From a virus, in the IMG/VR virus record IMGVR_UViG_3300020473_000058, positions 1 through 39,227 of that record: a stretch of DNA of 39,227 bases. One strand, written 5' to 3'. The notes beneath the pieces are model-generated. The model did not search any database. It worked only from the letters and a program-made list of their open reading frames with translations, and was not told where the DNA came from. Positions 29,166 through 35,897 of this stretch are shown in pieces. The position numbers and the translations under genes are program-made. Positions within the stretch are counted from its first letter, which is position 1, and each line of letters begins with the position of its first letter.

Positions 29166-29569
29166 TATAGCCTAGTTGGTTCTAAAATGAACGAAATATT
29201 TTGTGGTGGAGCAGATAATCCAATAATTAGATACCTAATAACAATATCCAAAGCATTACTATCTGGCCTCGAATTGACAGTAACTTTGTCTAATAGTACT
29301 CTAGGTTCAAAGTTAGTAATAACAGATTCAACTTCCATTTTAATTGGATTGGTAAAATCATCAGTTGATAATTCAAACAATGCATTAGATATCCTAGTGC
29401 CAATACGAGGATTGAAAAAAACTTCTCCAACTCTAGTACGTACTAAATTCTGAACAGAACGTTTTATTGCATCCTCATTTTTTAAAGGAAGAATATCATT
29501 AGTAATAGGATGTCGCTTGAAAGAAAGTGAAATATCCTTAAATCCTTGCGAAGTTTGTTGAACTGGCAC
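29165..29569 (-). CDS. 25: Baseplate wedge protein gp25 (gpW/gp25 family)
   Basis: A 134-aa protein matching the T4 gp25 family (132 aa in T4), a lysozyme-unrelated wedge core protein that binds gp6 and gp53 and initiates sheath assembly. Visible family features are an N-terminal DISLSF.RHP.TNDI..LKNEDAI, then NLV.TR.GEVFFNPRIGTRI, then a region ending in VNSRPDSNALDIVIRYLI. It is the first gene of the baseplate operon, preceded by tandem late-type promoters at 29590-29604 and a strong terminator for the upstream genes. Confidence 0.93.
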   Translation of the reverse strand: MPVQQTSQGFKDISLSFKRHPITNDILPLKNEDAIKRSVQNLVRTRVGEVFFNPRIGTRISNALFELSTDDFTNPIKMEVESVITNFEPRVLLDKVTVNSRPDSNALDIVIRYLIIGLSAPPQNISFILEPTRL

Positions 29570-29589
29570 TTTCTACTACAATCTCCGTA

Positions 29590-29604
29590 TATTTATCTAT
29601 TTAG
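29590..29604 (-). promoter_or_regulatory. Tandem late-type promoter elements ahead of gp25
   Basis: The minus strand reads CTAAATA (29598-29604) followed by ATAAATA (29590-29596), 21-35 nt ahead of the gp25 ATG. Together with the terminator just upstream this gives a clean start for the baseplate operon. Confidence 0.6.
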
Positions 29605-29609
29605 AGCAT

Positions 29610-29633
29610 AAAAAAGGGGGTCTTGCGACCCCC
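29610..29633 (-). terminator. Rho-independent terminator with GNRA loop
   Basis: On the minus strand GGGGGTC, loop GCAA, GACCCCC is followed by TTTTTT (29610-29615 on the plus strand as A6). This is a 7-bp G/C stem with a GCAA tetraloop and a U-tract, a textbook intrinsic terminator. It closes the SGNH/carbamoyltransferase/glycosyltransferase/57-aa gene run and insulates the gp25 promoter. Confidence 0.9.
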
Positions 29634-29691
29634 CCTTTATTGAACCAGAAGACTATAGAGATACTCCGTAGCCAGTTTGTCTGTCGGAATC

Positions 29692-29865
29692 CTATTCGTC
29701 CTCAATATCGTAGCCCAGATACTCAACTCGTACATCATCAGGATGGGGAGTTCCGACTTGATAGAATTCATCCGCAAAGTCTTGCGTGATATCTAACATT
29801 TCGTCTTCAGAAATTGAAGAATGAACTTTTTTATCCCCAACGTATATATCATACTTTTCTGCCAT
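29692..29865 (-). CDS. Small acidic protein, unknown function (57 aa)
   Basis: A 57-aa ORF starting MAEKYDIYVGDKKVHSSISE and ending VEYLGYDIEDE, with an acidic middle (DEMLDITQDFADEFYQ). It has a complete start and stop and fills a 300-nt gap between the glycosyltransferase and the terminator. Small proteins with an N-terminal (Y)DIYV.DK core followed by an S(I/L)(S/T)E helix occur repeatedly in cyanophages. The 51-aa protein at 34560 (MDYDVYLDKKIIFSHLTEEE) has the same layout, so the two may be distant paralogues. The function is unknown. Confidence 0.75.
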   Translation of the reverse strand: MAEKYDIYVGDKKVHSSISEDEMLDITQDFADEFYQVGTPHPDDVRVEYLGYDIEDE

Positions 29866-29895
29866 TGTAACAAAGCTTGATCATTTCTGACCTAT

Positions 29896-30648
29896 CTATA
29901 TAATTCTTGTTTTCTCATGTCCTACACGGCACTTAGGATCGCACCAAATTTCAAATCCTGCTTTGATAGCATCAAGACAGAAAGAAACATCTTCACCGCA
30001 CATATCCTGAACTTCACCCGATTCAAACACCTGCATTTGAGGTGCAAACCAAGGATACTTCATCTCTTCATGTTCAAATACACCTTTCTTGATTAGTAAC
30101 CAACCAAAACCAGAATAGTCAACAGTGAATGGTTTTCTTCTCTTCTGTATGCCATCTAACATCTCATGGTTCATAACTCCACCATTTTCTTTGAAGTCAT
30201 TCTCTTCTAACCAATGAGCAACAGATGTAGTCTTACCATCTTCAGTACAATACCAACCAGCAGCAATATCTTTTTGCATCCATAGGATTCTATAGAAGTT
30301 CTCTAGGTTGAATACAATATCACTATCAATCCATAACTGATAATCATACTGTAACTTACCATCCCAAGGTAATTGATCTGGTCCACGCAATACATTTGCA
30401 CCTAAACACTTACAACGGGCAAAATTGACCATTGATGAATAGTCTTGAGATATCTGTATACTAGCTCCATTTTGAACTAACTCAAAACACAACTGAACGA
30501 AATTCTTCAGAAAGATGTATGAAACTCCTCTGCCTGGTAAACAAAAGACTATGCTCTTGCCTTTTAGAAGTGGCTTTGCAGCCTCAATGCTAAAACCATC
30601 ATCACTTTTTGTGGGATTATTAGACACCACTTTAAATCCTTTTGCCAT
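29896..30648 (-). CDS. Glycosyltransferase (GT-A, family 2-like)
   Basis: A 250-aa protein from the ATG at 30646-30648; a TTG at 30664-30666 would add six residues. The GT-A nucleotide-sugar fold is suggested by the N-terminal strand (SIVFCLPGRG) and by the metal-binding DxD-type motif in LWIDSDIVF (Asp 108 and 110). A later GEDVSFCLDA (about 218-227) matches the acidic ED of the catalytic region, and a C-terminal VGH could be the metal-binding His. It would transfer a sugar from a nucleotide-sugar donor to an unknown acceptor. A late-type CTAAATA lies at 30680-30686. Glycosyltransferases of this look are common in cyanomyoviruses. Confidence 0.85.
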   Translation of the reverse strand: MAKGFKVVSNNPTKSDDGFSIEAAKPLLKGKSIVFCLPGRGVSYIFLKNFVQLCFELVQNGASIQISQDYSSMVNFARCKCLGANVLRGPDQLPWDGKLQYDYQLWIDSDIVFNLENFYRILWMQKDIAAGWYCTEDGKTTSVAHWLEENDFKENGGVMNHEMLDGIQKRRKPFTVDYSGFGWLLIKKGVFEHEEMKYPWFAPQMQVFESGEVQDMCGEDVSFCLDAIKAGFEIWCDPKCRVGHEKTRII

Positions 30649-30679
30649 ACCGAAAACACTTTTCAATATTATAACATCT

Positions 30680-30686
30680 TATTTAG
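30680..30686 (-). promoter_or_regulatory. Late-promoter-like CTAAATA
   Basis: CTAAATA on the minus strand overlaps the stop of the carbamoyltransferase gene, 31 nt ahead of the glycosyltransferase ATG. It would allow separate late expression of the glycosyltransferase and the 57-aa gene. Confidence 0.45.
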
Positions 30687-32068
30687 AATACGTCCACAGA
30701 GTACTTTTTAGAGAATAATTCTGCATCACTCCAGTCATTGACCATAGGTTTACCACGAACATTCAAAGATGTGTTCAGTAGCACTGGACAACCAGTACGT
30801 TCGTACCATGCCTCTAAGATTGGTCTGAGGATACTATTTGAGGTTTCTGGTACTGTTTGTACTCTTGCACTGTTGTCCACATGTAAACAGGCAGGTATAT
30901 CGTCTGAACGAGTGCATTGATAAGTATAAGACATATAGCGAGAATGGTCAGGCATATCAAAATAATCGTGACAATGCTCTTCCAGAATAGCAGGAGCAAA
31001 TGGTCTGAATTTCTGTCTTTGCTTGATATCGTTAACGAGGTCTTTGGTTTGAATTTCTCTTGGATCCGCAAGTAGACTTCTGTTACCAAGAGCCCTAGGA
31101 CCAAACTCTGCACGACCATTTGCAACACCAGCGATTTTATTTTTGAGTAAACAATCAACCACCTTTTTCGGATCGATCTTCCTACTGATGTTATACCCCA
31201 AATACGGGGTGAACTGTGTTTTTCCACCATAAGATAATAATGCTGCTCCTAAAGCACCTCCTGCATCGCCTGGGTTGGGCATAATCCAAAGATTGCACCT
31301 TTCCCTAAGTTTGGTGTTTACAACACAATTTAGGGCAACTCCACCTCCATAACAAATATTATCGCTATATTCCTTTGCTTTGTCAAATATTATCTCCAAT
31401 TCCTGTTGTAAAATTAGTTCTGCACTTTTTGCAACATCATATACTCCATGAGGAATATCCTCTTTACGAATACCCTTATGATTGTTTCTATGTAAGAAAC
31501 GCTCAACAATATTCATATAAACAGGTTTTCCAAACGCTGCCATACCCATGAAGATATATTCTTCGTCTAAGGGTTTTAGACCTGCCCATTTGGTCAATGC
31601 ACTGTACCAAAGACCAATAGAGTTAGGATAACGTCTAGACCATACCTTTTTGTATTCTGCCTTACCATCGACCATTTTAGCAGTCCAAATAGAAGAACAA
31701 TCCCATTCTCCTATACTATCAACAACTACACATGCTGCTTCATCAAATACTGATGTTTGAAACGCTGCTGCAGCGTGAGATTTGTGATGATCGTGATATT
31801 CAGTTGGATCTAGTGTTAAAAGTCTTTCTGTTCTTACAGTTTCGTATTGTCCAGCAAATAACTGTCTAGTTTTCTTCAACCATGGTTTTTCATAGAATGC
31901 AATCGTATCTCCACGATTTTCTAATCTAGCATGAGTGATAGCAGTTACATCTAAGTCTCTATCATGCTTCTTCTTTGAATAACGTTCTGAGTGGGTTGCA
32001 AATGCAATTTTATCGTCATTGACGACTGCAATAGCAGCATCATGAAACCCTTCGCTAAAACCAATCAT
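30683..32068 (-). CDS. Carbamoyltransferase (NodU/CmcH/TobZ family)
   Basis: A 461-aa enzyme expected to move a carbamoyl group from carbamoyl phosphate via carbamoyl-AMP onto a hydroxyl, often of a sugar. The Kae1-like N-terminal domain has FHDAAIAVV (8-16), HHKSHAAAAF (94-103), in which the His residues fit the metal site, and NICYGGGVALNCVVNTKL (237-254). The C-terminal YrdC-like or carbamoyltransferase domain has GRAEFGPRALGNRSLLADPR (318-337), RPFAPAIL (355-362) and TGCPVLLNTSLNVRGKP (425-441). It is shorter than NodU (about 560 aa) but all core motifs are present. Its start overlaps the SGNH gene stop as ATGA. Confidence 0.93.
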   Translation of the reverse strand: MIGFSEGFHDAAIAVVNDDKIAFATHSERYSKKKHDRDLDVTAITHARLENRGDTIAFYEKPWLKKTRQLFAGQYETVRTERLLTLDPTEYHDHHKSHAAAAFQTSVFDEAACVVVDSIGEWDCSSIWTAKMVDGKAEYKKVWSRRYPNSIGLWYSALTKWAGLKPLDEEYIFMGMAAFGKPVYMNIVERFLHRNNHKGIRKEDIPHGVYDVAKSAELILQQELEIIFDKAKEYSDNICYGGGVALNCVVNTKLRERCNLWIMPNPGDAGGALGAALLSYGGKTQFTPYLGYNISRKIDPKKVVDCLLKNKIAGVANGRAEFGPRALGNRSLLADPREIQTKDLVNDIKQRQKFRPFAPAILEEHCHDYFDMPDHSRYMSYTYQCTRSDDIPACLHVDNSARVQTVPETSNSILRPILEAWYERTGCPVLLNTSLNVRGKPMVNDWSDAELFSKKYSVDVF

Positions 32069-32766
32069 AATAGTTTCAGTATATCATTACAGATCAATAT
32101 ATGACCTAATCTACTCGGATGTCCACCTGGTGAAATTCTACCGTTTGCTCTTGGATATTTCATTTGATTGAGTTGTAAATCTATCGGCAATTCGCATTTA
32201 GGATCTATCGAAGTCATTACGTGAGGAATATTTAGAAGTTTTAATTTGTTCTTGATAAGATAAAAGAATAACTTTTCATCACTTTTACCAAATTCATCTT
32301 GATATATGTCTTCATAATAAGCATCCCACCAATCAACATCATCACACATTATACCACTAATAGACTTGATTCTACCAATCATACCAAACAAAACTCTTTC
32401 CCACTTTGGACTTATATCAGGATTTACTAATTGTTTTTGAATATATGGTGGTATTTCTTCTCCATTCTCAATATAAGTATCTTTTACTTTTTTTATTTTC
32501 AATTTAGCAATGTTACCACCTTTATCAAAAAACTCAGTTCTCAAAGGATATGTAAATTGAACAAATACCCGATCAAATTGAGATAAATCTTGTTCCATGA
32601 AAATCCTAGCAATAGAATGATTACTACCACCTTCTATAGACAAATTTACTTCTTCAGCATTACATCTTCGTGACAAAAGAGAACTAAATCGATATTTTGA
32701 ATATTCAGTGTATTTTCCTGATTCAGTACCGTGTGTCCAACTATCACCTAGAAATAAAAATCTCAT
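32065..32766 (-). CDS. SGNH/GDSL hydrolase-like protein, paralogue 1
   Basis: A 233-aa protein. Block I is LFLGDSWTHG (residues 4-13) with the nucleophile-type Ser. The block II-like EGGSNHSI follows, then a FVQFTYPLRTEFF strand motif and a C-terminal GGHPSRLGHILI that carries the catalytic-type His. These are the positions of Ser, Gly/Asn and His in the SGNH family of esterases and lipases, which often remove or add acyl groups on glycans. The canonical Asp three residues before His is not present. The family-specific YYEDIYQDEFGKSDEK segment is shared with three other copies. Its start overlaps the end of paralogue 2. Confidence 0.75.
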   Translation of the reverse strand: MRFLFLGDSWTHGTESGKYTEYSKYRFSSLLSRRCNAEEVNLSIEGGSNHSIARIFMEQDLSQFDRVFVQFTYPLRTEFFDKGGNIAKLKIKKVKDTYIENGEEIPPYIQKQLVNPDISPKWERVLFGMIGRIKSISGIMCDDVDWWDAYYEDIYQDEFGKSDEKLFFYLIKNKLKLLNIPHVMTSIDPKCELPIDLQLNQMKYPRANGRISPGGHPSRLGHILICNDILKLL

Positions 32767-33283
32767 AAATCCTCTTTGCTATCATTTTATGACCTTCATC
32801 TGTTGGATGACGGGTATTATCTAATGGAAAGTCAATATCCCATAGATTTAGATCAAATTTCTTCGATTTAGTGTATTTTTCTGCTGTTACCATTATACAT
32901 GGAATATTTGCAACTGAGAAATGATCTCGGATTCCAGTAAGTGCAAAGTCTTCATGTAATTGACCATATTCATCAGAATACACTTCACCATACCAAGTTT
33001 GCCAAAGTTTTTTTATCCATCCAGTAATATTCTTGTGATTGAGTTGTGGAGACACTTCTATCCATTTTCTACCATTAAAAAACTCAGTCCTGGAGGGTGA
33101 TGTCAGTTGTACAATTGCAAGATCGTAATTTTTGGGATTTTCTTCTAATGTTGTCCTCCAAATCGATCTATTACTATATCCTGGTCGAGATATGTTTGTA
33201 TATTCTTTTGTGTCGAATAATTTTGCCAAATGGTCGGGATATGACCCGAATGCAAAAGAAGAACCATTAAAAAATATTTTCAT
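32744..33283 (-). CDS. SGNH/GDSL hydrolase-like protein, paralogue 2
   Basis: A 179-aa protein, the shortest of five. IFFNGSSFAFG (3-13) is block I, with GSS replacing GDS. GYSNRSIWRTT is block II, DLAIVQLTSPSRTEFF the central motif, and DNTRHPTDEGHKMIA the C-terminal His block. Alignment with paralogue 5 places Asn where that copy has the Asp of the DxxH pair, so the catalytic charge relay may be altered. WYGEVYSDEYG matches the shared middle segment. The gene overlaps both neighbours by about 20 nt, so the copies are translated as a coupled set. Confidence 0.72.
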   Translation of the reverse strand: MKIFFNGSSFAFGSYPDHLAKLFDTKEYTNISRPGYSNRSIWRTTLEENPKNYDLAIVQLTSPSRTEFFNGRKWIEVSPQLNHKNITGWIKKLWQTWYGEVYSDEYGQLHEDFALTGIRDHFSVANIPCIMVTAEKYTKSKKFDLNLWDIDFPLDNTRHPTDEGHKMIAKRIYEIFISR

Positions 33284-33908
33284 TGATATGATCTGCTATA
33301 ATTCGATGACCTTGTTCATTTGGATGACCTCCACTCTGTTTATCATCGTTTTTATACCTTTCTTGACAATAATATTGTGGAAACTTGTGTTTATCACCAA
33401 CTAAACGTCTCAAAGATACAATCGGAGTCTTATCCATCATATTATACCATGAAGAATTAGTTTTAGTTCCTTCTAAATCACGATATCTTTCTAAATTGAC
33501 AAAATAGTATTTGATACCTTTTAATTTGAAATAATTTTCCAATAAGAATTTATTCTTATGATAATTGGCAATATGTAAATTAGTGTTATGTAAATGTTCA
33601 TAATATATCTTCGACCTTTCTTTTACTGGTGGTGGTCCTTTGGTCATTGCACCTACACTGAGATAATAGTAATCATCAGTTCTTTCACAACGAAATTCTG
33701 TCCTAGAATATGCAGTAAATTGAATAACAGCAATATCTACAGTATTACTTTCACAAAACTGCATTGTAGTTCGTAAAATACCATCATTAGACTTACCACA
33801 CTGTCCAAGATTGACATGTGGTTTCCCTATAAGTGCTGAAAATCGATTTTCTTCGGGATTTGCAAGTTCATCACCATAAGTCCATGAACAACCGTCAAAT
33901 AGAATCAT
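33267..33908 (-). CDS. SGNH/GDSL hydrolase-like protein, paralogue 3
   Basis: A 213-aa protein and the most divergent copy. Block I is ILFDGCSWTYGDE (2-14), block II GKSNDGILRTTM, and the central motif DIAVIQFTAYSRTEF. The C-terminal block is KQSGGHPNEQGHRIIADHI. It lacks the Y...YxxEYG segment of the others and instead carries a longer His/Asn/Lys-rich middle (YYEHLHNTNLHIANYHKNKF). The Ser and His positions are kept. The likely activity, if any, is acyl-ester hydrolysis or transfer; no signal peptide is visible, so it would act in the cytoplasm or on the virion. Confidence 0.7.
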   Translation of the reverse strand: MILFDGCSWTYGDELANPEENRFSALIGKPHVNLGQCGKSNDGILRTTMQFCESNTVDIAVIQFTAYSRTEFRCERTDDYYYLSVGAMTKGPPPVKERSKIYYEHLHNTNLHIANYHKNKFLLENYFKLKGIKYYFVNLERYRDLEGTKTNSSWYNMMDKTPIVSLRRLVGDKHKFPQYYCQERYKNDDKQSGGHPNEQGHRIIADHINENIF

Positions 33909-34560
33909 AATTTCGTTCTTTTATCAGTTTTACTACATCAGAAGCAATCATTACTTGACCTTTTTCATCAGGATGCCAATGTATCCTACTATGAGGGTAT
34001 GTATCATTAGTAATCATAATATCATACTTCAATTTTGTCTCTGGATAACATGACAATAGTATAACTGGCTTATTTTTTGCTTTACAAGTATTTTTTATTG
34101 ACTCATAAACCATTTTTTCATTAGTTTCACCATATTCCTTTTCATAAACTTCAAAATAGTAATTTTGCCAAAACTCTTCAAGTGATCTAGTCATCCATTT
34201 CTTAATTTTGTTATTGTTAATATTATTAGTGACAGGAAGAAATCTTTTTTCGCTTTTACCGTAAAATTCTGTTCTATTTGGAAATGTAAGTTGTATAATT
34301 ATAAGATCACAATCTTCAATAGTATATTTGTTATCATTTAGACGTTTATAGTTTTGAGGTGACTGTCTAACAAGTATATCATCGGGTTTTGTAGTTAGTT
34401 GCCTCAACATACGAATATTACATCCACCACTTCTCGAATAATTAACTTCTTCTGCACCTATTGTATCACAAACTAACTTACTCCACCTTAGATTTTCATA
34501 ATTATCACCCAAATACCCCTTTCCATGAGTATTTGAACATCCATCAAAATAAATTCTCAT
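33895..34560 (-). CDS. SGNH/GDSL hydrolase-like protein, paralogue 4
   Basis: A 221-aa protein from the ATG at 34558-34560; the frame can be extended one codon to a TTG but the ATG is better. Block I is IYFDGCSNTHG (3-13), block II SGGCNIRML, central motif DLIIIQLTFPNRTEFYG, and shared segment YYFEVYEKEYGETNEK. The C-terminal block reads HWHPDEKGQVMIA, with Gln replacing the second His of HP..GH. A roughly 25-residue insertion (LVRQSPQNYKRLNDNKY) precedes the central motif. The ATG overlaps the stop of the 51-aa gene by one base. Confidence 0.7.
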   Translation of the reverse strand: MRIYFDGCSNTHGKGYLGDNYENLRWSKLVCDTIGAEEVNYSRSGGCNIRMLRQLTTKPDDILVRQSPQNYKRLNDNKYTIEDCDLIIIQLTFPNRTEFYGKSEKRFLPVTNNINNNKIKKWMTRSLEEFWQNYYFEVYEKEYGETNEKMVYESIKNTCKAKNKPVILLSCYPETKLKYDIMITNDTYPHSRIHWHPDEKGQVMIASDVVKLIKERNYDSI

Positions 34561-34715
34561 CAAGAATGTGCTTTTACCTTAATATCATCTACATTATAGC
34601 ACGTTTTTATCCCTGCGAATATCATTCGACGCATTTGAGTCTGTTTTTCCTTCGCTTCTTCTTCAGTAAGGTGAGAAAAAATGATTTTCTTGTCTAGGTA
34701 AACGTCATAGTCCAT
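34560..34715 (-). CDS. Small protein, unknown function (51 aa)
   Basis: A 51-aa ORF, MDYDVYLDKKIIFSHLTEEE at the start and YNVDDIKVKAHS at the end, with a basic/acidic helical middle (AKEKQTQMRRMIF). Its ATG lies inside the last codons of the HNH gene (11-nt overlap) and its TGA overlaps the next ATG, so it is firmly embedded in the operon. The N-terminal layout resembles the 57-aa protein at 29692. The function is unknown. Confidence 0.7.
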   Translation of the reverse strand: MDYDVYLDKKIIFSHLTEEEAKEKQTQMRRMIFAGIKTCYNVDDIKVKAHS

Positions 34716-35103
34716 TGGTAACCATAATTCGGGTCTTCATACCGTTAGAACCCCGTATTAGTCGCTTTCTTGGACCTTCAGACTTGACTCTTTGCCACTC
34801 TTTGATCCTATCATAGCGATCTTGAGAGAAAAAGTACTTATTAATGTACCATTCTTCCCAATTTTGGTGTCCTTTGTCTTTGTTACACTCTACACAGGCA
34901 CATAAGACGTTTGTAACTTCACTATTTCCACCCATTGCTTTCGCATGAATGTGATCTAGTGACATTTGGTCTTTATGTTCTCCACAATATGCACAAACAT
35001 GGTTCCATTTTTCCTTTATTGCCTCTTTCCACTTACGTCTTGCCTCTGATCTCGTTTGTGCCTTCATCTGATACAGGTATTCCTGTGGAGAAGCGAGTAA
35101 CAT
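34705..35103 (-). CDS. HNH homing-type endonuclease
   Basis: A 132-aa HNH nuclease. A CAYCG zinc knuckle (37-41) and CACVECNKDKG (68-78) supply the four Cys ligands. LDHIHAKAMGGNSEVTNV (49-66) carries the DH pair and the central Asn of the beta-beta-alpha-metal active site. A basic N-terminal helix (QTRSEARRKWKEAIKEKW) and basic C-terminus may contact DNA. Free-standing HNH genes of this size are frequent in cyanophages and behave as mobile elements. This one splits the SGNH paralogue array between copies 4 and 5. It makes a DNA nick or break; the target is unknown. Confidence 0.9.
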   Translation of the reverse strand: MLLASPQEYLYQMKAQTRSEARRKWKEAIKEKWNHVCAYCGEHKDQMSLDHIHAKAMGGNSEVTNVLCACVECNKDKGHQNWEEWYINKYFFSQDRYDRIKEWQRVKSEGPRKRLIRGSNGMKTRIMVTNGL

Positions 35104-35136
35104 ACACTAATTTAGGTGTGATATATTATATATGTC

Positions 35137-35181
35137 TTATTCCTCATAAATGTATGGATCTTCCCGACGTAATTTCCACAT
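35137..35181 (-). CDS. Possible tiny ORF (14 aa)
   Basis: MWKLRREDPYIYEE with ATG and TAA, two nucleotides after the stop of SGNH paralogue 5 and before the HNH start. The short W-(K/R)-x-R-(K/R)-(E/D)-DP-(Y/F)-IYE pattern seems familiar from tiny ORFs of marine T4-like phages, but that is from memory. No Shine-Dalgarno sequence is evident. It could be a chance ORF. Confidence 0.35.
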   Translation of the reverse strand: MWKLRREDPYIYEE

Positions 35182-35182
35182 C

Positions 35183-35734
35183 TTATACTTGAATTTTACC
35201 CATTTTACTAATTTTTTCATAAATTTTCTCTGAAATGATGTAATGACCTTCTTCAGTCGGGTGTTTTGTGTCACCTAAAGGGATGTCAGGAGTATTTAGG
35301 AGGAAATCGTAAGGGTAAGTTGAGTTTTTTGCACTTGTACAGAGCAATAATTCAACATTTTTTGCTTGAAAATGAGAAATTAGTGCTTGACGATAGATAA
35401 ATTCGTCACTTTCTCCATATTCTTCACTATAATACTTTTCGTAATACTCTAAAAACTTCTTTCCTCTACCTCTTCCTGGATTTATTTTCTCCCATTGCCC
35501 ATCTAAGAAGAATTCTGTTCTGTTTTTGAATGTCAGAGAGACGATTGCAAGGTCGTATTGACTTACATCATGATTAAAGGTTCTTCTTATAATACTTCTA
35601 TTACTACAACCATGATCAGATATATCAGTAAACGTCGCATTGAGTTTATTTGATAATAAAACTGGATATCTTTTACTTCTGTCTTCTAAATTGAATCCCC
35701 AAGTAAAACTATCACCATTAAATAATATGTTCAT
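35183..35734 (-). CDS. SGNH/GDSL hydrolase-like protein, paralogue 5
   Basis: A 183-aa protein and the most canonical copy. Block I is ILFNGDSFTWG (3-13), block II HGCSNRSIIRRT, central motif DLAIVSLTFKNRTEFF, and shared segment YYEKYYSEEYGESDE. C-terminal GDTKHPTEEGHYII keeps a true DxxH pair. All features of an SGNH esterase catalytic triad are therefore present here. It is the first gene of the leftward operon, with CTAAATA at 35797-35803 63 nt upstream of its ATG. It is separated from its paralogues by the HNH gene. Confidence 0.8.
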   Translation of the reverse strand: MNILFNGDSFTWGFNLEDRSKRYPVLLSNKLNATFTDISDHGCSNRSIIRRTFNHDVSQYDLAIVSLTFKNRTEFFLDGQWEKINPGRGRGKKFLEYYEKYYSEEYGESDEFIYRQALISHFQAKNVELLLCTSAKNSTYPYDFLLNTPDIPLGDTKHPTEEGHYIISEKIYEKISKMGKIQV

Positions 35735-35897
35735 AAATCAAATAATCAATCCCTTTATAGTATAATTAAAGGAGGTCTCTTGGACAGTTACACTGTTATT
35801 TAGAATTCTCTAATTTCCAAAAACCCCAACAATAAATTTTATTTCGATATGGTAAATAGAACAAATTTCGTAATTGAATTGGAGTTATCTTAAGATA
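35735..35897. promoter_or_regulatory. Divergent intergenic region between SGNH 5 and sulfotransferase
   Basis: A 163-nt AT-rich gap between two divergently transcribed genes. It contains CTAAATA facing left (35797-35803), a GTAAATA facing right (35852-35858, 40 nt before the plus-strand ATG) and an exact 12-bp palindrome TATCTTAAGATA (35886-35897) that ends on the base before the ATG. An AAAGGAGGT sequence at about 35768-35776 looks like a plus-strand Shine-Dalgarno, but it leads only to a seven-codon frame. Bidirectional late promoters are the simplest reading. Confidence 0.5.

Noticed and set aside
30814-31230. 138-codon ORF inside the carbamoyltransferase gene
   Set aside because: Same-strand shifted frame inside a gene with all conserved motifs; a shadow ORF.
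35764-35803. Strong plus-strand Shine-Dalgarno AAAGGAGGT as the start of a gene
   Set aside because: It leads only to a seven-codon frame (TTG...TAG); no coding sequence follows.
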